Origin: Diploscapter coronatus
Taxonomy: Eukaryota; Nematoda; Chromadorea; Rhabditida; Rhabditidae
DNA length: 64,000 nt
NCBI GenBank assembly: GCA_964036155.1
Contig: OZ038423.1
Location: 4,975,249-5,039,248, forward strand
Direction: 5' to 3'
Shown: positions 14,001-26,634 of the stretch, piece after piece
Layout: every line of letters begins with the position of its first letter
Numbering within the stretch: position 1 is the first letter of the stretch
Notes under the pieces: model-generated
What the model saw: the letters and a program-made list of their open reading frames with translations, nothing else
Databases searched by the model: none
Told to the model about the DNA's origin: nothing
Translations under genes and position numbers: made by a program

Positions 14001-17000
14001 GGCGGATGAGATAAGTGAGGAGTGGGTGGAGTGGAAGCCGGTGCAGGGCTGTTGAGTTGGACGGAGTGAATCAGAATACGGGCAGGGCCACCCCCATTCT
14101 GGGCCTGCGGAGGGGACTGCAGATGGGAGAGAGTTATGCCACTGCCCAGGCTGTTAGAGATGCTACTGCAGGTCTGCTGATGCTGCTGCTGCTGAAAGTC
14201 ACTCATTCTGATGCTGACTGGATCCCGTAATGCGCATCTAGATGATTCGAATGCTTTGCCTTGCCTCAAAGGCACGCTTCTATAATCTACTCGCACAGAT
14301 ATTCTATTCAAGCGATGGCGTTAATATTGTGATGAAAGAGAGAAATGTATCCGCCCCAATCCTCAAAGCGACTTATCAGTCAGATTAGACCGTGTCTAAG
14401 CTTACTACCGCTAATCTCCACATTCTATAATTCATAGCATAGATTGCAGCAAAATATTCGGAATAGTGGCGCAGAATTAGAAGCTGCTAGGATGAATTTG
14501 CAGAAATGATGATCGTATCGGTGGTAGGAAAATATGAATCTCAAAACAAACAGCTTATTTATAGACGCTGAATCCGCTGAGTTTCAATTTCCTCAAGTTG
14601 CAATTGTACTTGACTACTTGAAATTGAAATGAGAAATAGTTGATTGAAAAGATGCATATTTTTCGATAACAAACTACAATTCTATTCGTGGAAATGAGAA
14701 AATTACAGATTTAGATGAAATTAAAAATTATATTTAAAAAAAAAAGGGAAATTATGTCATTAAAAAGTCTAGTCTTTATCTGAATGGTGTATGTGTCCAT
14801 GAGAGAGTCTCAGGGTTTTCTAAAAATTTAGCTCTTCATCATAAGGTAAACTACTAGCCTAGGACTAATCTATTACCAAAGGAGTAAATTGCAGAAATAA
14901 GCACCATAAGAAGGCGCAGGCCTGAAACAATGCAAACTTTTGCATTGAGCAAAACTCATCGAAGGAATCTTATCAATAGGAAGTTTCTGCGGATCAAAAT
15001 TCTATCCTTACAATTAAAGCGTATCGCGAAATGGTGCCGGGTTTTGACTCGAAATTCTTTCAAAAATGAGTATTAGCGCCTCTTTTCACTCTGCTCAGAC
15101 ATTCAATTATTCGATTGACCCGACTTCTTTCGGCAGCTGATAAATTTGATGAAGAGAAAGTTCCTATTCAATTTAACGAAACAATTTTGGAATTAATTTC
15201 GACCAGATTCAGATATTCTCATGCAATCCAATTTCCTCGTGTGAAACTGTTGTCGAGTTATTTTCGAAGTAAATGAGGGTCCAGATGCAAGCTAGTAAAA
15301 TAATATCATGATACGAATGTGGAGATTATTGAAGTTTGTACTTGCATCTCAGCTTGAAGCATTCATTTCATTTTGAATTTAGAAGAACTAATAATTAGTC
15401 AAGATGCTCATTATCATCATCATCAATCTGTTAGAGGCACACTCGCGCATTGCAAATTAGTCATTGTTCCTGATTTGATCAGGAATGTTTCATGCTATCC
15501 AAATGCAAGCCGGTATTGCTTCTGGTAAACTATGATAAATTTAATAAAAAAAAAGAGTATTCAGTTTGAATATATTATAACGTTGCAACATTAGGTTATT
15601 TAAAAAATAAAAAATGCGATCAAAAATATATTTTTTGCTGTCATGAATATTGCAATGTTGAAATAATCAAATTTAATAAAAAAAATACAGTCTAGGAAAA
15701 AATCAAATTGTGAACGTACCGCTCCCATCATATTGGGTGTGTTGACGGACGGATGACTAGGTGACTGTTGTGGATGCTGATTCTTGGCTGCTTTCGTCAT
15801 GTAGGAAGGCGTTCTGAAATTACAACTTCGAATTCTGCCGCTTTTACTTTCGAATTTTCTCTTCCCAGTCGCTCACTTCTCACACGATCTTTCCTCAGAA
15901 CTCTAGTTGCTGTAATCAGCTGCGCTCAAAGTTAGCCTTCGAAATGAAAATCTTTAAATTTTGATGAGGGGCGTTTTTGAAGGATGTGATTAGGAAATTT
16001 ATCGCGAAAATTGTGCGTCAATGGTTATTTTTACGAAAGCACGCTGATTAATGATTACATATTTCGATAATCGAAGGTCGCAGTGGTAAGAATATCGAAA
16101 GTGTTTGATATTTTGATAGAAGCAACTGATGAGTAAAGTATTCGAACTTGTTAATGATTTTTCTTTAATAAAAGTTGCAAATTTTTATATCGATAATCAT
16201 CATGGTGGAACTTGTAATCTGATGATTAAAATTTCTACAACGAAAATCGAATAGGACGATCTCATCATTCATGAGAATGAAGTTTATCTTGAGCCATATT
16301 GTGTACATGAATTACGATTTACCTATTTCCACCAGGGCTTTGTACGGTCGGCTGTTGGTGCATTGATGTGTGGGTCATCGGACTAGCAGCACTCACACTT
16401 GCAGTTGAACAGTTAGGTTGGCAATTTACCCGCTGTTGCTGTTGGGCTTGCATCATTTGGGGCATCATCTGAAACATGATTTGCTTGGCTCAGTATATAT
16501 TATAGTATTCACTTATTGTGATGATAACTTCTACACATATTTGCACAAGAATACGAAACAGTTGTCGAAGAATACAAATGCAACTGCACTTAACTATAAA
16601 ATAAATTTCTATGTGACTGGAACTGACTTGATCACAGCTCAGCTTTAACTGATAATGAATTTTAAGCATTCTATAAAGTTATGACTACAAGAACAGGAGA
16701 ACCACGAGATGAAGAAGTTATTGTCAAAAACATTGCTTGGAATCCTGCATTGTTCGTCTGCTGTCCGCCGTCGCCTTTTGTATTGATCGTCGGAATTTTT
16801 CTCTTGCCTATATTCCTTAGCCTCTAAATCCAGCGGCGAATATTAAAGGCAGCCGCGATCAGATGGCACCCAATACAGGAGTAATATTGCCGATTTTGCG
16901 AAGCTTGATTTTCATTTTCATACCTGAGGATGCATTGGCGAGCTCATGGATTGTGGTTGCATTGAGTACTGCTGCCGCATGGCCATTTGCTGAGGAGGTC

Positions 17001-18378
17001 CCATCCCATTTGCACCGTTGTCCATCGGCGTGTAACTATAGCTAAACAGAATACAACTTGAATAAAGATTCGTAAAGCTCCCGATTTACCTATTCCTAGG
17101 ATCATATATACTCGTAGGGCCTTCAGTCTTTATCGTTGACATTGACGTTGGTATCATGCTTCCGTAGTTCGTTCCATTCATGTGCCCATATGGAGTCTGA
17201 AAACTCTCACTTATTCAATTGATATTAGAGTTAGCAATTTATTCAAATCATACTTCGTCGTAAAATATTTGAACTGCCTAAATAATTTCATATTTAGGAG
17301 GAGTTGATTATTGAGTTTCAGTTGTACTTTTTTACTTTCTTACGAAGATCATCATAACCATTTCCTATGCTAATCCAGAGAAAGTAGGAATTTTAGATTT
17401 GTAAAATAGTTGTGAAAATTACGCATTGAAATTGCAAAACAGGCGGACACAATAATAAAAGTCGAAATTTTGGTCTAATAAAGTTGGAATGCATGCGATC
17501 ACTTCAAGACATATGTCCTGGAAAACAGCTGGTTGTGCGATTCAGAACTTTCAATTGGCACATATTTAGGTGGAAATGACGATATTTCTATTTGAAATTT
17601 TCCAAAGAAGCACCTGTATTCCATACTGGTCCATGGCAGGATTAGGAGCATAGGAGTACTGCATGTGGTGTTGCTGCATAGGACCTGAAAAAGAAAATCT
17701 TACTCATCATAATCTTGTAATCCTTTTGAGATCTTAATAGAAAAAATGTTATCAAAGACGAATCAGATATCCTGTAATTTCCACAATCCCACAACTTGAA
17801 AAATGACATACAAAAAGAACCGCTTCCCTAGACATATCCGAATTCCTCATCTATCTATTAACTGCTTCTTCAAGTTGAGGAATCGTAATCAGATCTAGAA
17901 AGCTAATCGACCAGAATTCGAATTTTTTAGGAGGGCGCACGCGACAAAAAACGTTTCTTTAGAGGAATGCTACATAAGGTTGTATTCAACGAGATTTTAG
18001 CCGAAAATTGCTTTAAAATGGTAAACTCGCAAATTTAGGCATAAGCGCTGCCTGGATCAGATTGTGATGTTGAAGGATATCTGAAGTCCTCGTCAAGAAT
18101 GATGTTTCTGTTGCAGTACCTGGTGCTTGACCATACGCTCCAGTTGCTCCGTTTGGCGGTTGCCCAGGCATCGTACCGTACGCTACCGGATTGGGTCCCG
18201 ATCCCTGCCCGACCCCGCCAACCACATTCTGCGGTACGGCCAGCGGGTACCCGGCGGCGGCTGACATGGCAGGCTCAGCGGCCTTTGCCTTGGTCGCCTT
18301 TTTGCGCGTCACAGTTCTAGCTTTTGACGAAATCGTGCAAATATATATGGAATGGGATCTGAAATTACTGGCCTTCAT
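11072..18378 (-). CDS. pygo: Gln/Met-rich nuclear protein with C-terminal Pygopus-type PHD finger
   Basis: Pygopus PHD fingers read H3K4-methylated histones and bind BCL9/Legless in beta-catenin transcription complexes; that is family knowledge. Exons (minus): 18369-18378 joined to 18120-18320 (or 18120-18378 unspliced), 17614-17684, 17090-17196, 16924-17041, 16323-16468, 15720-15813, 13937-14191, 13507-13629, 12895-12972, 12529-12843, 12102-12347, 11449-11658, 11334-11393, 11072-11173. All phases agree, 711 aa. The N-terminus has a basic TRTVTRKKATKAKA stretch, probably a nuclear localisation signal. Residues 70-645 are rich in Gln, Met and Pro. The PHD ligands are C650, C653, C666, C672, H677, C680, C702 and C705, with FHREC, LTPEA and WVCDNC exactly where Pygopus has them. 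I see no NPF motif at the N-terminus. Orthology to Pygopus rests mainly on the PHD finger. Confidence 0.78.
11236..11262 (-). other. Possible 27-nt alternative microexon inside the PHD-finger coding region
   Basis: In the intron between the last two exons, a 27-nt segment is bounded by a good acceptor (CATTCTCAG) and a GTAGG donor. It is open in the reading phase of the neighbours and would add the nine residues AKMSDLENY between His677 and Cys680. Skipping it gives the canonical H-x2-C spacing, so skipping is taken as the default. Confidence 0.35.
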
Positions 18379-18714
18379 TTGTGAGGACGTTAAAAAGTTG
18401 AAAATGAAATGATAAAATTAATGCGACTAAATCGAGGATAAGATAAAGCGAATACGAAGAAAAGGTGAATTTGCACTGTAATTTGGATTCAATTTAGCAC
18501 TGATTCCAAAAAATCCTGCAGATCACGTCACACTTTCACTTTCGTCCTTTCCCCAACTTTAATTTCTTCCAATCAGAAGTATTGCGCAAATTTAGCAACT
18601 CTTTGTCGGACAGTTGAAGTATTCTCTGCACGTGATTGTGTCAAAATTAGCAACTTAAGGATAGTAAGGCGATTATGAAATTGGAATAATTTATGTGAGT
18701 GATATGATAGAGAA

Positions 18715-18905
18715 AGGAATGAACTCAGGAGAGAAGGCGTAGGTAAAGCAGGACGAAAGGAGGGAAGAAATGGGAGAGGAAGTAGAGAGAGAGAGCAGGA
18801 GGGGAGGAAAGGAAAACTGATTGAGCTGATCGGAAAAGCGATAAGAGAAATATGAAGAAGTTAGAGACATAGAGGGAGAGGAGAGAGAGAGAGAAAGGGA
18901 GTCAT
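18715..18905 (+). repeat. Purine-rich low-complexity tract
   Basis: Nearly 190 bp dominated by G and A, with runs of GAGA, about 340 bp upstream of the PHD protein start codon. Similar tracts recur elsewhere in the window, so it is described as low complexity rather than as a specific regulatory element. Confidence 0.6.
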
Positions 18906-21900
18906 TCAGTCACTCAGTCATAGCCTGGAGAGCATAGATACAAGCAGTTGCCAACTATCGCGTATTCATGACTCGGCTATGAGCACGCGCAACGCAAAAA
19001 ATAACTTCCTTTCAAAAGAAGGTTTAAAATCCACTGGAATAATATGATGCATGGAATAGAAGTCGCAGAGGATAATTATAAAATTGAACTTCACGTCGAT
19101 AAAAATAGAATCGTTTCGAAGCGACATTCTTGAAATTGTTACAGTCCAGTTTAAAGAGAGGGAGAGCGCGCGCGCGTGATTGAACGTGAATACGGTGACG
19201 TCAATACTGTAATCGATCATAATTGGACAAAAATCGATAAATATCGATTGATCAGAGACATGGTAATGAAGCCGCCGATAATGATTAGAATATATTATAA
19301 ATCGATAATGTCAAGCGGTGCGCGATATTTTGTCTTCTTCTTCTTCCAATCGGAGAAAAGAGAAGGGGGAAGGGAGGAAGAAGTGTTGCTATGAAGGAGG
19401 GAGGGAGAGAGGACCAGATCCAGTTTCTCGCCTTGCCTTGCCTGCCCTGCCTTGCATGCGCGCCTTGCTGCCTCTGCCTTGTTGCTGACTTCTGCTGCTT
19501 CTGTGTTGGAATTCTACCTCCAGCTTGCCTTCTGCCTTCGACTGTACTCCTTTCTTCAATTCCCTTCCTTTTCCGACCGTTCTCCACAATTCGCGCACAG
19601 AGTAGTGCTACTCACAGGTGGTCTATGAAAACAATTGAATTCTTACTATGGATAATTCAAATTGTATTGCAATATTTGGAAATCTTACAGTTTCGCAATT
19701 TGATGAAATAACATGCAGAGCTATGAGAAGGCAAAAACGAATGTGTTTCGCGCGTTGCACATTGTCTCTACAAATTAAGAGATCGTGGGGTTACAATATC
19801 TACATATCATCTCTATATTGAGAGTCCGCGAAAAAGAAAATATGATGGACGAACATGATTGGAATATTCTAATTTGAGAAGCAAAAGCCGAATAACCCTC
19901 AAGAAAAGTATAATTCGAAGGGTAGATTCATTACCTTTAAGGCTTTGCACGTGGAAGAATTTGAATTGCAAAACTTGCATATGAACTAAAGATGCGTTCA
20001 AAAATTATGCTAAGCTACGACGATTTGAATTTGACCTAGCATCGAGTTCGACGAAATTATGTGCAGCAAGGACGTGCAAAGTTTCGGCTTCGACTTTAAA
20101 ATTGAAGAAAATCTTAAAATCGGACTTCGACTTCGGGCTCGAAACTTTAATTTTTTCGGTTTCGCACACCCATGATGTACAGAGAACAATGATGGAAGAG
20201 GGAAGCATTTTTTTTCAATTTTGCAAACTATTTTGGCAGAGCACAACGTTGCAACTTCGTATAAAATCCAAATTTCCTCAAATTAATGCATACAGGTATA
20301 GCAAGAATAAGAATAATTTCGAGAAATGCCACCAGAAGAAATGTGAAAATAGAAATATAATATTGTAAAAATCTTCTCTTATCACTAGTTAATCCTAATT
20401 TTTTGCGCTTGTAAAATATTAAAAATTTTTACATGACCAGATAAATTGTAAAGTTCAACACATCTCTAAGCATGTTAAATCAGGAGTAGATTAATCAAAT
20501 TAAAATAAAGTAAAGTTTTATGATAAATGTTGACTCATGCTTGATATCACAAAATTTTAGAATTTCAAGTACAATTTCATAAATCTACGAAGGTTTTACT
20601 CAAAGATGCATAATAAATCAAATATTCAGAGCAGGTGAAAATGACTCGTGGTAATTTTTGGGTTTTACGAAAAATAAAGAGAATTATAGGAATTTTCCGT
20701 GTAAAAATAACAATGAAAGTGCAGTAAAATTAGATATATAAAAATGAAATGCGACGTTGACTATTGAATTTCATTTTTCTTTTCGAATAAAATATGTATC
20801 GTCACTTGTCCGCTTGCTTTCTCCAGCTTCACTTTCCCTCATTTCTAGGAGATTTTATCGTTTCTCGTAATTAACCGGAAAATCTTCGATGATTTCGATC
20901 GAGAATTGACCAAAGAATAACTTTACTCGCTTTTTCTACATTTGTACATCGCATAAATCATAAAGATAGTACAAGGATGATGAATAGCAAAAATTCCTAT
21001 AAGTCGAAACTAGAAATAAAATTATTCACGATTACTGTAGAATGATTACAGATCAACGACGTTCGTCATTTGCAATAAAAATAAAATAAACCGAATTAGT
21101 TAGAAGGATCTTGCATAATTTTGCACTATAAGAGATATCATGAAGTTCACAAATTTCCTAATTGAATGTTATTTTTCGAAAATCCAGTTTCTAACGTTCC
21201 TGTTAGTATAAATTGATTTCTAGTCCCAATGATGGATCTTATTTCCATCAACGATAACTAGAAGAAGGTCAATAAATCTTCTACAAGAATACGTATCTCG
21301 AATTTTGAGCTATCAATTTTCTCCATTTTTGGTGATTGTAATCTCAAAATCGAGTACGATACCAAACAATATATAAACATCAAAACACTTGTTGAGAGAG
21401 ACTAAACAAGGGAGGTGAATAATTCAAACAATGAAAAACGGAGATAAAGAGTGAAGAAAGAATGAAAATGAGAAAACGACTGCGCTCCGATATAAAATCG
21501 ATCGGCAATCAGATTCTTAGATCAGTGATTATGACGTATTAGAACCGGATTTCGAACGAGTATCTCCTAGAACAAGAGGATAAAAAGACAAAGGCGAAAG
21601 GATAGAGGATATTCAAAGGCCACATTTCCTAACAAATCGAGGGAAAAAGTTGAAGTTTAATCTCAAAATATTACAGGTAGTCCCAAAAACCGCAAATTTA
21701 ATTTCCGTATAAAGTTTTGTAAATATGAAATTTGAAAATGTTATTTTAGGAATTGGTATGAATAGAAGTTTCTTTTGATATGAAACTAAGAAAAATTTCG
21801 TTTTTAGAAAAAAAAACCATTTCTAACCTTTGTCAGGGATAGTGAAATTTCACACATATGGCCGTCCAACCGTACATACACTTTATTACTGCGAAAAATC

Positions 21901-24900
21901 AATATCTTGAGACCAAAAGATCTAAACTCATGTTTGAAAAAATGCCCTTGAGAATTTTTAACTTCCAACTTTGGCTAATATCAAAATAACTGATATTCAG
22001 AATCAGGTGGTCCGAGATGAAAGAAGACCAAGATAGCAAGGGGATTTGGATTTGAAGTGCGAATAAACGCACATGAACTGTACTGTAGAAATTGAAGAAG
22101 ACTCGAAGACAATGCAGGAATTAGATATTTTGAAAAATAGCTGCTCGGCTTTTGAAAATTTTAATCGCTAGGTGGAAGGATTAGGCAAGGGGTACCATGT
22201 GATTCGAATAAAAATTGTAGTGAATTTGGATTTTATTTCGGTTAAACTTGAATTAAGCTTGGATGTTGATCAGATAGGAAGATACAATGCAAGACAACGC
22301 TAAAATGTTTGTTTAGATTATTCTCACTATTTTACATATCTTTTTACTATTTATGTTTAAAAAACTATTCGTAGTTAAATTTAAATAAATGTAATGAAAA
22401 TTATGATGCTCTGACAATTCGTAAAATTTAGACTATCAACGTCTTTGACTCGTCGCAGAATTTAAATAAAGCAAGTATGTGATTTTTGAAACTTGTGCAA
22501 TTTATGATTTAGCTATTATGATGAGATTTATCACGTATTGCAACTTCTATAATGTCTGACTTTGGACTTTTAACTTTTAACACCTCGAAACGCTTCAGAT
22601 GGCAAATGGGAATGTTTACTAAATTTGCAGATTGAAACAGAAAAATGTGAAGCAAAACACGCAGCTGCAATGAAAATTCACAATTCTCAACTTTTCGAAT
22701 TCAAATGTTAAAACTTCAAATCTCGACATTGCAATTTAGCACAAATAACAAAAACATTTGAAAGTACAGAAATGTGAATAAAAACTATCGTAATCGGTCT
22801 GAAACTCGGACAAAACAGATGAGTTCTTGAAAACTCTGAGTTTATACCGGGAAAATCGGGGGATGTGCAAGATTACAAGCGAATGAGAAAGGGATTATCG
22901 GGAGATATTCGACTAGAAGGAACATGATAAGCTGAAGGCTGGAATATGGACGAAATAGTGAAAGCGAGAAAGTGATATGATAAAGGAAATGGGGGATTGG
23001 GATTAACATCGACAACTTGAGAAATGGAAGAAAAGAGAAGCGAAGTGGAAAAAAATGGTAAGGTATTGGAAAAGCGTGATTGTGAAAATGATATTGGAAG
23101 AAAATTAGCACATTAAAGCCTGGCTTACCACGAAAGGTAAATATTGAAATGATAACTTTTTTTCAATAATAAGATATGCTATCAGACAAATTAAAAAGAT
23201 AGTTTTTTTTTTAGAAATTCACATAAATTTGTAAATTTTCAAATACGTCCAAACGTACTTCAACTTTAGATTCTCAGAAGGCGATATTTGATTTTCGAGT
23301 TTCTGAGATTTGAAATAATGAAAGATGACGATTCCCGCGGAAAGTACACATGCATCCAAGGCTATGATTAGAAATTACAAGTTATGACTCAAGGAGGGGA
23401 AGTAAGTACAGAGTACGAAAGCATGAAAAGGGATCTGAAATGTGCCTGGCGCGCAAATGCGGAGAGATTATCTAAGATTCGAAGAAATCGATATTTTCCC
23501 CCGACTTTCCTCGCTTTCCTCTACTCTCATTCCTTCTCTCAATCCGCGCCTTTGCTAGGCAAGGAATAAAGGAACCAGAGAGAGAGAGAAAGTTGGAACG
23601 AAAGAGAAAAAAGAAACAGACTGTAATGTCTCTATCTCATTTCGCCCACTCTCTAACTGTATCTGCGTATCTCTGGACTGTATGCCTGTATGTGAGGTAA
23701 TTGCTAGTGGCCTCTCTCTTCCCCTCGCTATTTCGCCTGCTTTTTCTATCCCTGTCCTGTATTATTTCTCCTGCTTTGTTTGTCGGAACTCTCTCGATTT
23801 AGCCTAATCTTTTCACGCTCACGATCCATTGTTTGACAAGGCAGAGGGCCGCGTAGAGAGAAGAGAGACCAGAAAGAGAGAGGAGAGGATCGCAAAGTAA
23901 CAGAGGTCACAAACGATTCGATTCGAATAGCATTCGATTGGAAGAAGAAGATTGCAGGAGTGGACGAAATTAGGTGAACAGATATTCTTTCATGCTCATT
24001 AGCTTGAAAATCGATGGATACGGAATATTGATCGATTGGATTCTGCATAATAAATTTTTAAGACAATGATCGATGATACGGAAGGGTGAAAATACAATCA
24101 AATCTATAAGAAGTGAAGCTAGAATGGTATGGTTTGATAATTAAGAAATGGATGTAAACCAGTGTTGGACTAAAATTTCGATTTCGGTTTCGAAAAATTT
24201 AGCCAAATCTACAGTTTTGATTTTTTTAAGTAAAAAAGAAACTTTTGATTTTAGACTATCAAAATTTTGACTTTCGTCCAACCTTCTAGCTCCGATAAGA
24301 TTTTCTAAAACTCCAAAATTGAACTTAAAACCCCATCTGAAACCTTATCGACTTTGCTTATCAATACAATAACTCTATTAAGCCCTTTGGATAAACTATG
24401 CTATCAGTTTGTAAACATCGCTATTGAAAAAAATCGAAGATGATAGAGCAAAGTTAATAATAATATTTCAGATGAAACGTTTGAAAACGAGTGAAAATTC
24501 TCCATTGTCCCGAAATATCAACAACGAGAAAATTTATGTCGCACTCGACTTGTCATAATGTCGATAGTAGAGTGTAAGTTTCAGATAAACAACTCGTATC
24601 TCATAGAGGAAAAAACATATTTGAGAAAAGTTGAAATGTCAACTGGATAATGAAATACAATAAAACGATTTAGTGGACCGTGTCTCACGATAATAATCTA
24701 TTTTGAGAGATAATTGGATTCTGGGGTTTAAAATTCGAAATGAAGCATGAGATTTTCTGATAATGCAGTTTCGTATGATAGTAAAGGAACGAGTAAAAAT
24801 GAAAAATATGAGCGAAAAGTTAGTAGAGAAATGGGAATGAAAATTGAGGACGGAAGAAAGCAAAGGAAGAAGAATGGAAAGAAGGACCTGCAGCCGACTT

Positions 24901-25248
24901 GACTTGTGTAATCTCAACAACTCACACAAGCGACAAGCGTTCCATTCCCTTGGCACAGAAATTGAAACAACCTAACGTCCACTTTGTCAAACATAATGTT
25001 AACTTTGGGCAAACTCGAAAATTTCATAAATTTACTGATTGTCAAGAGATCAGATTTTTATTTAAAAATAGGCAAAATTCAAAAATTGTACTCGGAAAGA
25101 CAGACTGAAGACGAAAAGTTAAAAGTTTCGAAAGAAAAGATTTGTTCAATTTAAATAAACAGTAGTATAGAAATACTGAAACTCGATAAAAATACTATGA
25201 ATAAGTTTATCAATGTTCCACTTATTTTAACAAGAAGAGATATTTTTA

Positions 25249-25354
25249 GGCTGCGTAATCTTTCCTCCCAATGTTTTGAAGTGTAATGATTCCTCCCAAA
25301 GCGCAGAAAGGAAAAAAGAGCGAGACAATGTTTGGGAGGAAAGATTACGCAGCC
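25249..25354. mobile_element. MITE with 23-bp perfect inverted repeats and 8-bp target duplication
   Basis: The element is 106 bp. The left end begins GGCTGCGTAATCTTTCCTCC and the right end is its exact inverse for 23 bp. Both sides carry the 8-mer ATATTTTT (25240-25247 and 25355-25362), consistent with an 8-bp target-site duplication as made by hAT-type transposases. The interior has no coding capacity. Clean ends suggest a fairly recent insertion. Confidence 0.8.
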
Positions 25355-26426
25355 ATATTTTTGAATGGTCATAGAAACCGGTGTAAATTAGAAATTTTTC
25401 CCTCAAAATGAAATTGATATAATTTAAGCTCGTACGTTAATTTCGAGCTAAATGAATTTTTGCCTACGAAATAAGAATAATTGTCTTCGTATTGTGTTGC
25501 TGTTCGAAAGAAAGAGTGAAACACTGGACATAAAAAACGAGCAATAATTGGACGAAGGGCAAAACTGCTTAAACCTCATGCAAATGAACGACCTTTCGAA
25601 TTATTGAAATGTAAATTCGGATTAGTGGTATGGAAATGAAGAGGAAAAATGTTTCGTTTTGAAATTTCATAGCAACAGATTAAAAAATCAGATTTGGAAT
25701 TTTATTAATTTTTCTCGATATCATAAAAGCTGCAACAACTTACCTTTCATTCCTACTCCAAGAAATATAGTTCAGTGTTAAATTTTTATCACTAGATCAA
25801 AGGGTCAAAATTGAATTTTGTTTTTCAATATCTGATTTTCATTTTCATTGTGAATTTACGAGGAAATTTATAAATCTGGTGCTGTGGTGTGCAAATAATC
25901 TAAATTTACACAACGATGCAGCCTCAGTACGGAGGGAATATTTTCGATTTGCAAAATGATGTGAAACTAGCAATTTTGCGCGCAAAGCATCGAATTAACT
26001 TCGCTTCTGACGTCGATTGAAAAGTGTCGTCGCTGTGGCATATTTTTGAAGAATTCGAAAAAGTCGCGCAAAGTTGCAATCATTATGCAGAAGTGTAGAA
26101 GTGCACAATTTGAGACTGCGGCTAAATATAGTGCATTTGCTGCTTGACTGCGATTGCTTTGAATGTAAAGGGGAAATGTTGCTTATCAATCGATGGAAGG
26201 CTTGATTCGGTGCGACATTTCAAACGAGTTGATATGTTTCATTCAAAAAACGATTGAACTATTCCTTATCTCTAAATGAAACTGACAGGAACGCTCGAAA
26301 AGTTTATCAGTCTGGAGTTTAACAAATTTGGTCAGGATGCATTAAATTTTCAATTGAATATCTCAAACAGTAGTGATCAAAAATTTCGTATCGAACAATA
26401 TTTTTATCGTTGATCAAAATACGAAC

Positions 26427-26634
26427 CAGGGCTGGTTGGAATTCGAATTTTGAAAAATTCAGTATCTTAAGCGAAATCACAATTTTCAACGATCCAATAA
26501 TTGAAATTGATTTTTTCGCGACTCGGATTCTGAATCAGAATGAAATTTTTCATGCCTCTGAATAGAAATTGTAATTCTGAGCTCCCAAAGGCACCGGAAT
26601 CGAATTTTTGGTATCGGAATTCTGAACACCCCTG
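26427..26634. mobile_element. Degenerate hAT-like inverted-repeat element
   Basis: The left end reads CAGGGCTGGTTGGAATTCGA. The reverse complement of the right end reads CAGGGGTGTTCAGAATTCCG. CAGGG termini suggest the hAT group. The 8-mers beside the ends share only the core TACG, so the duplication has decayed. Length 208 bp; no coding capacity. Confidence 0.5.

Noticed and set aside
19391..19711. 106-codon Cys/Leu/Pro-rich frame
   Set aside because: It is read from a CCTTG-type repeat; the cysteine pattern follows the repeat, not a protein family.
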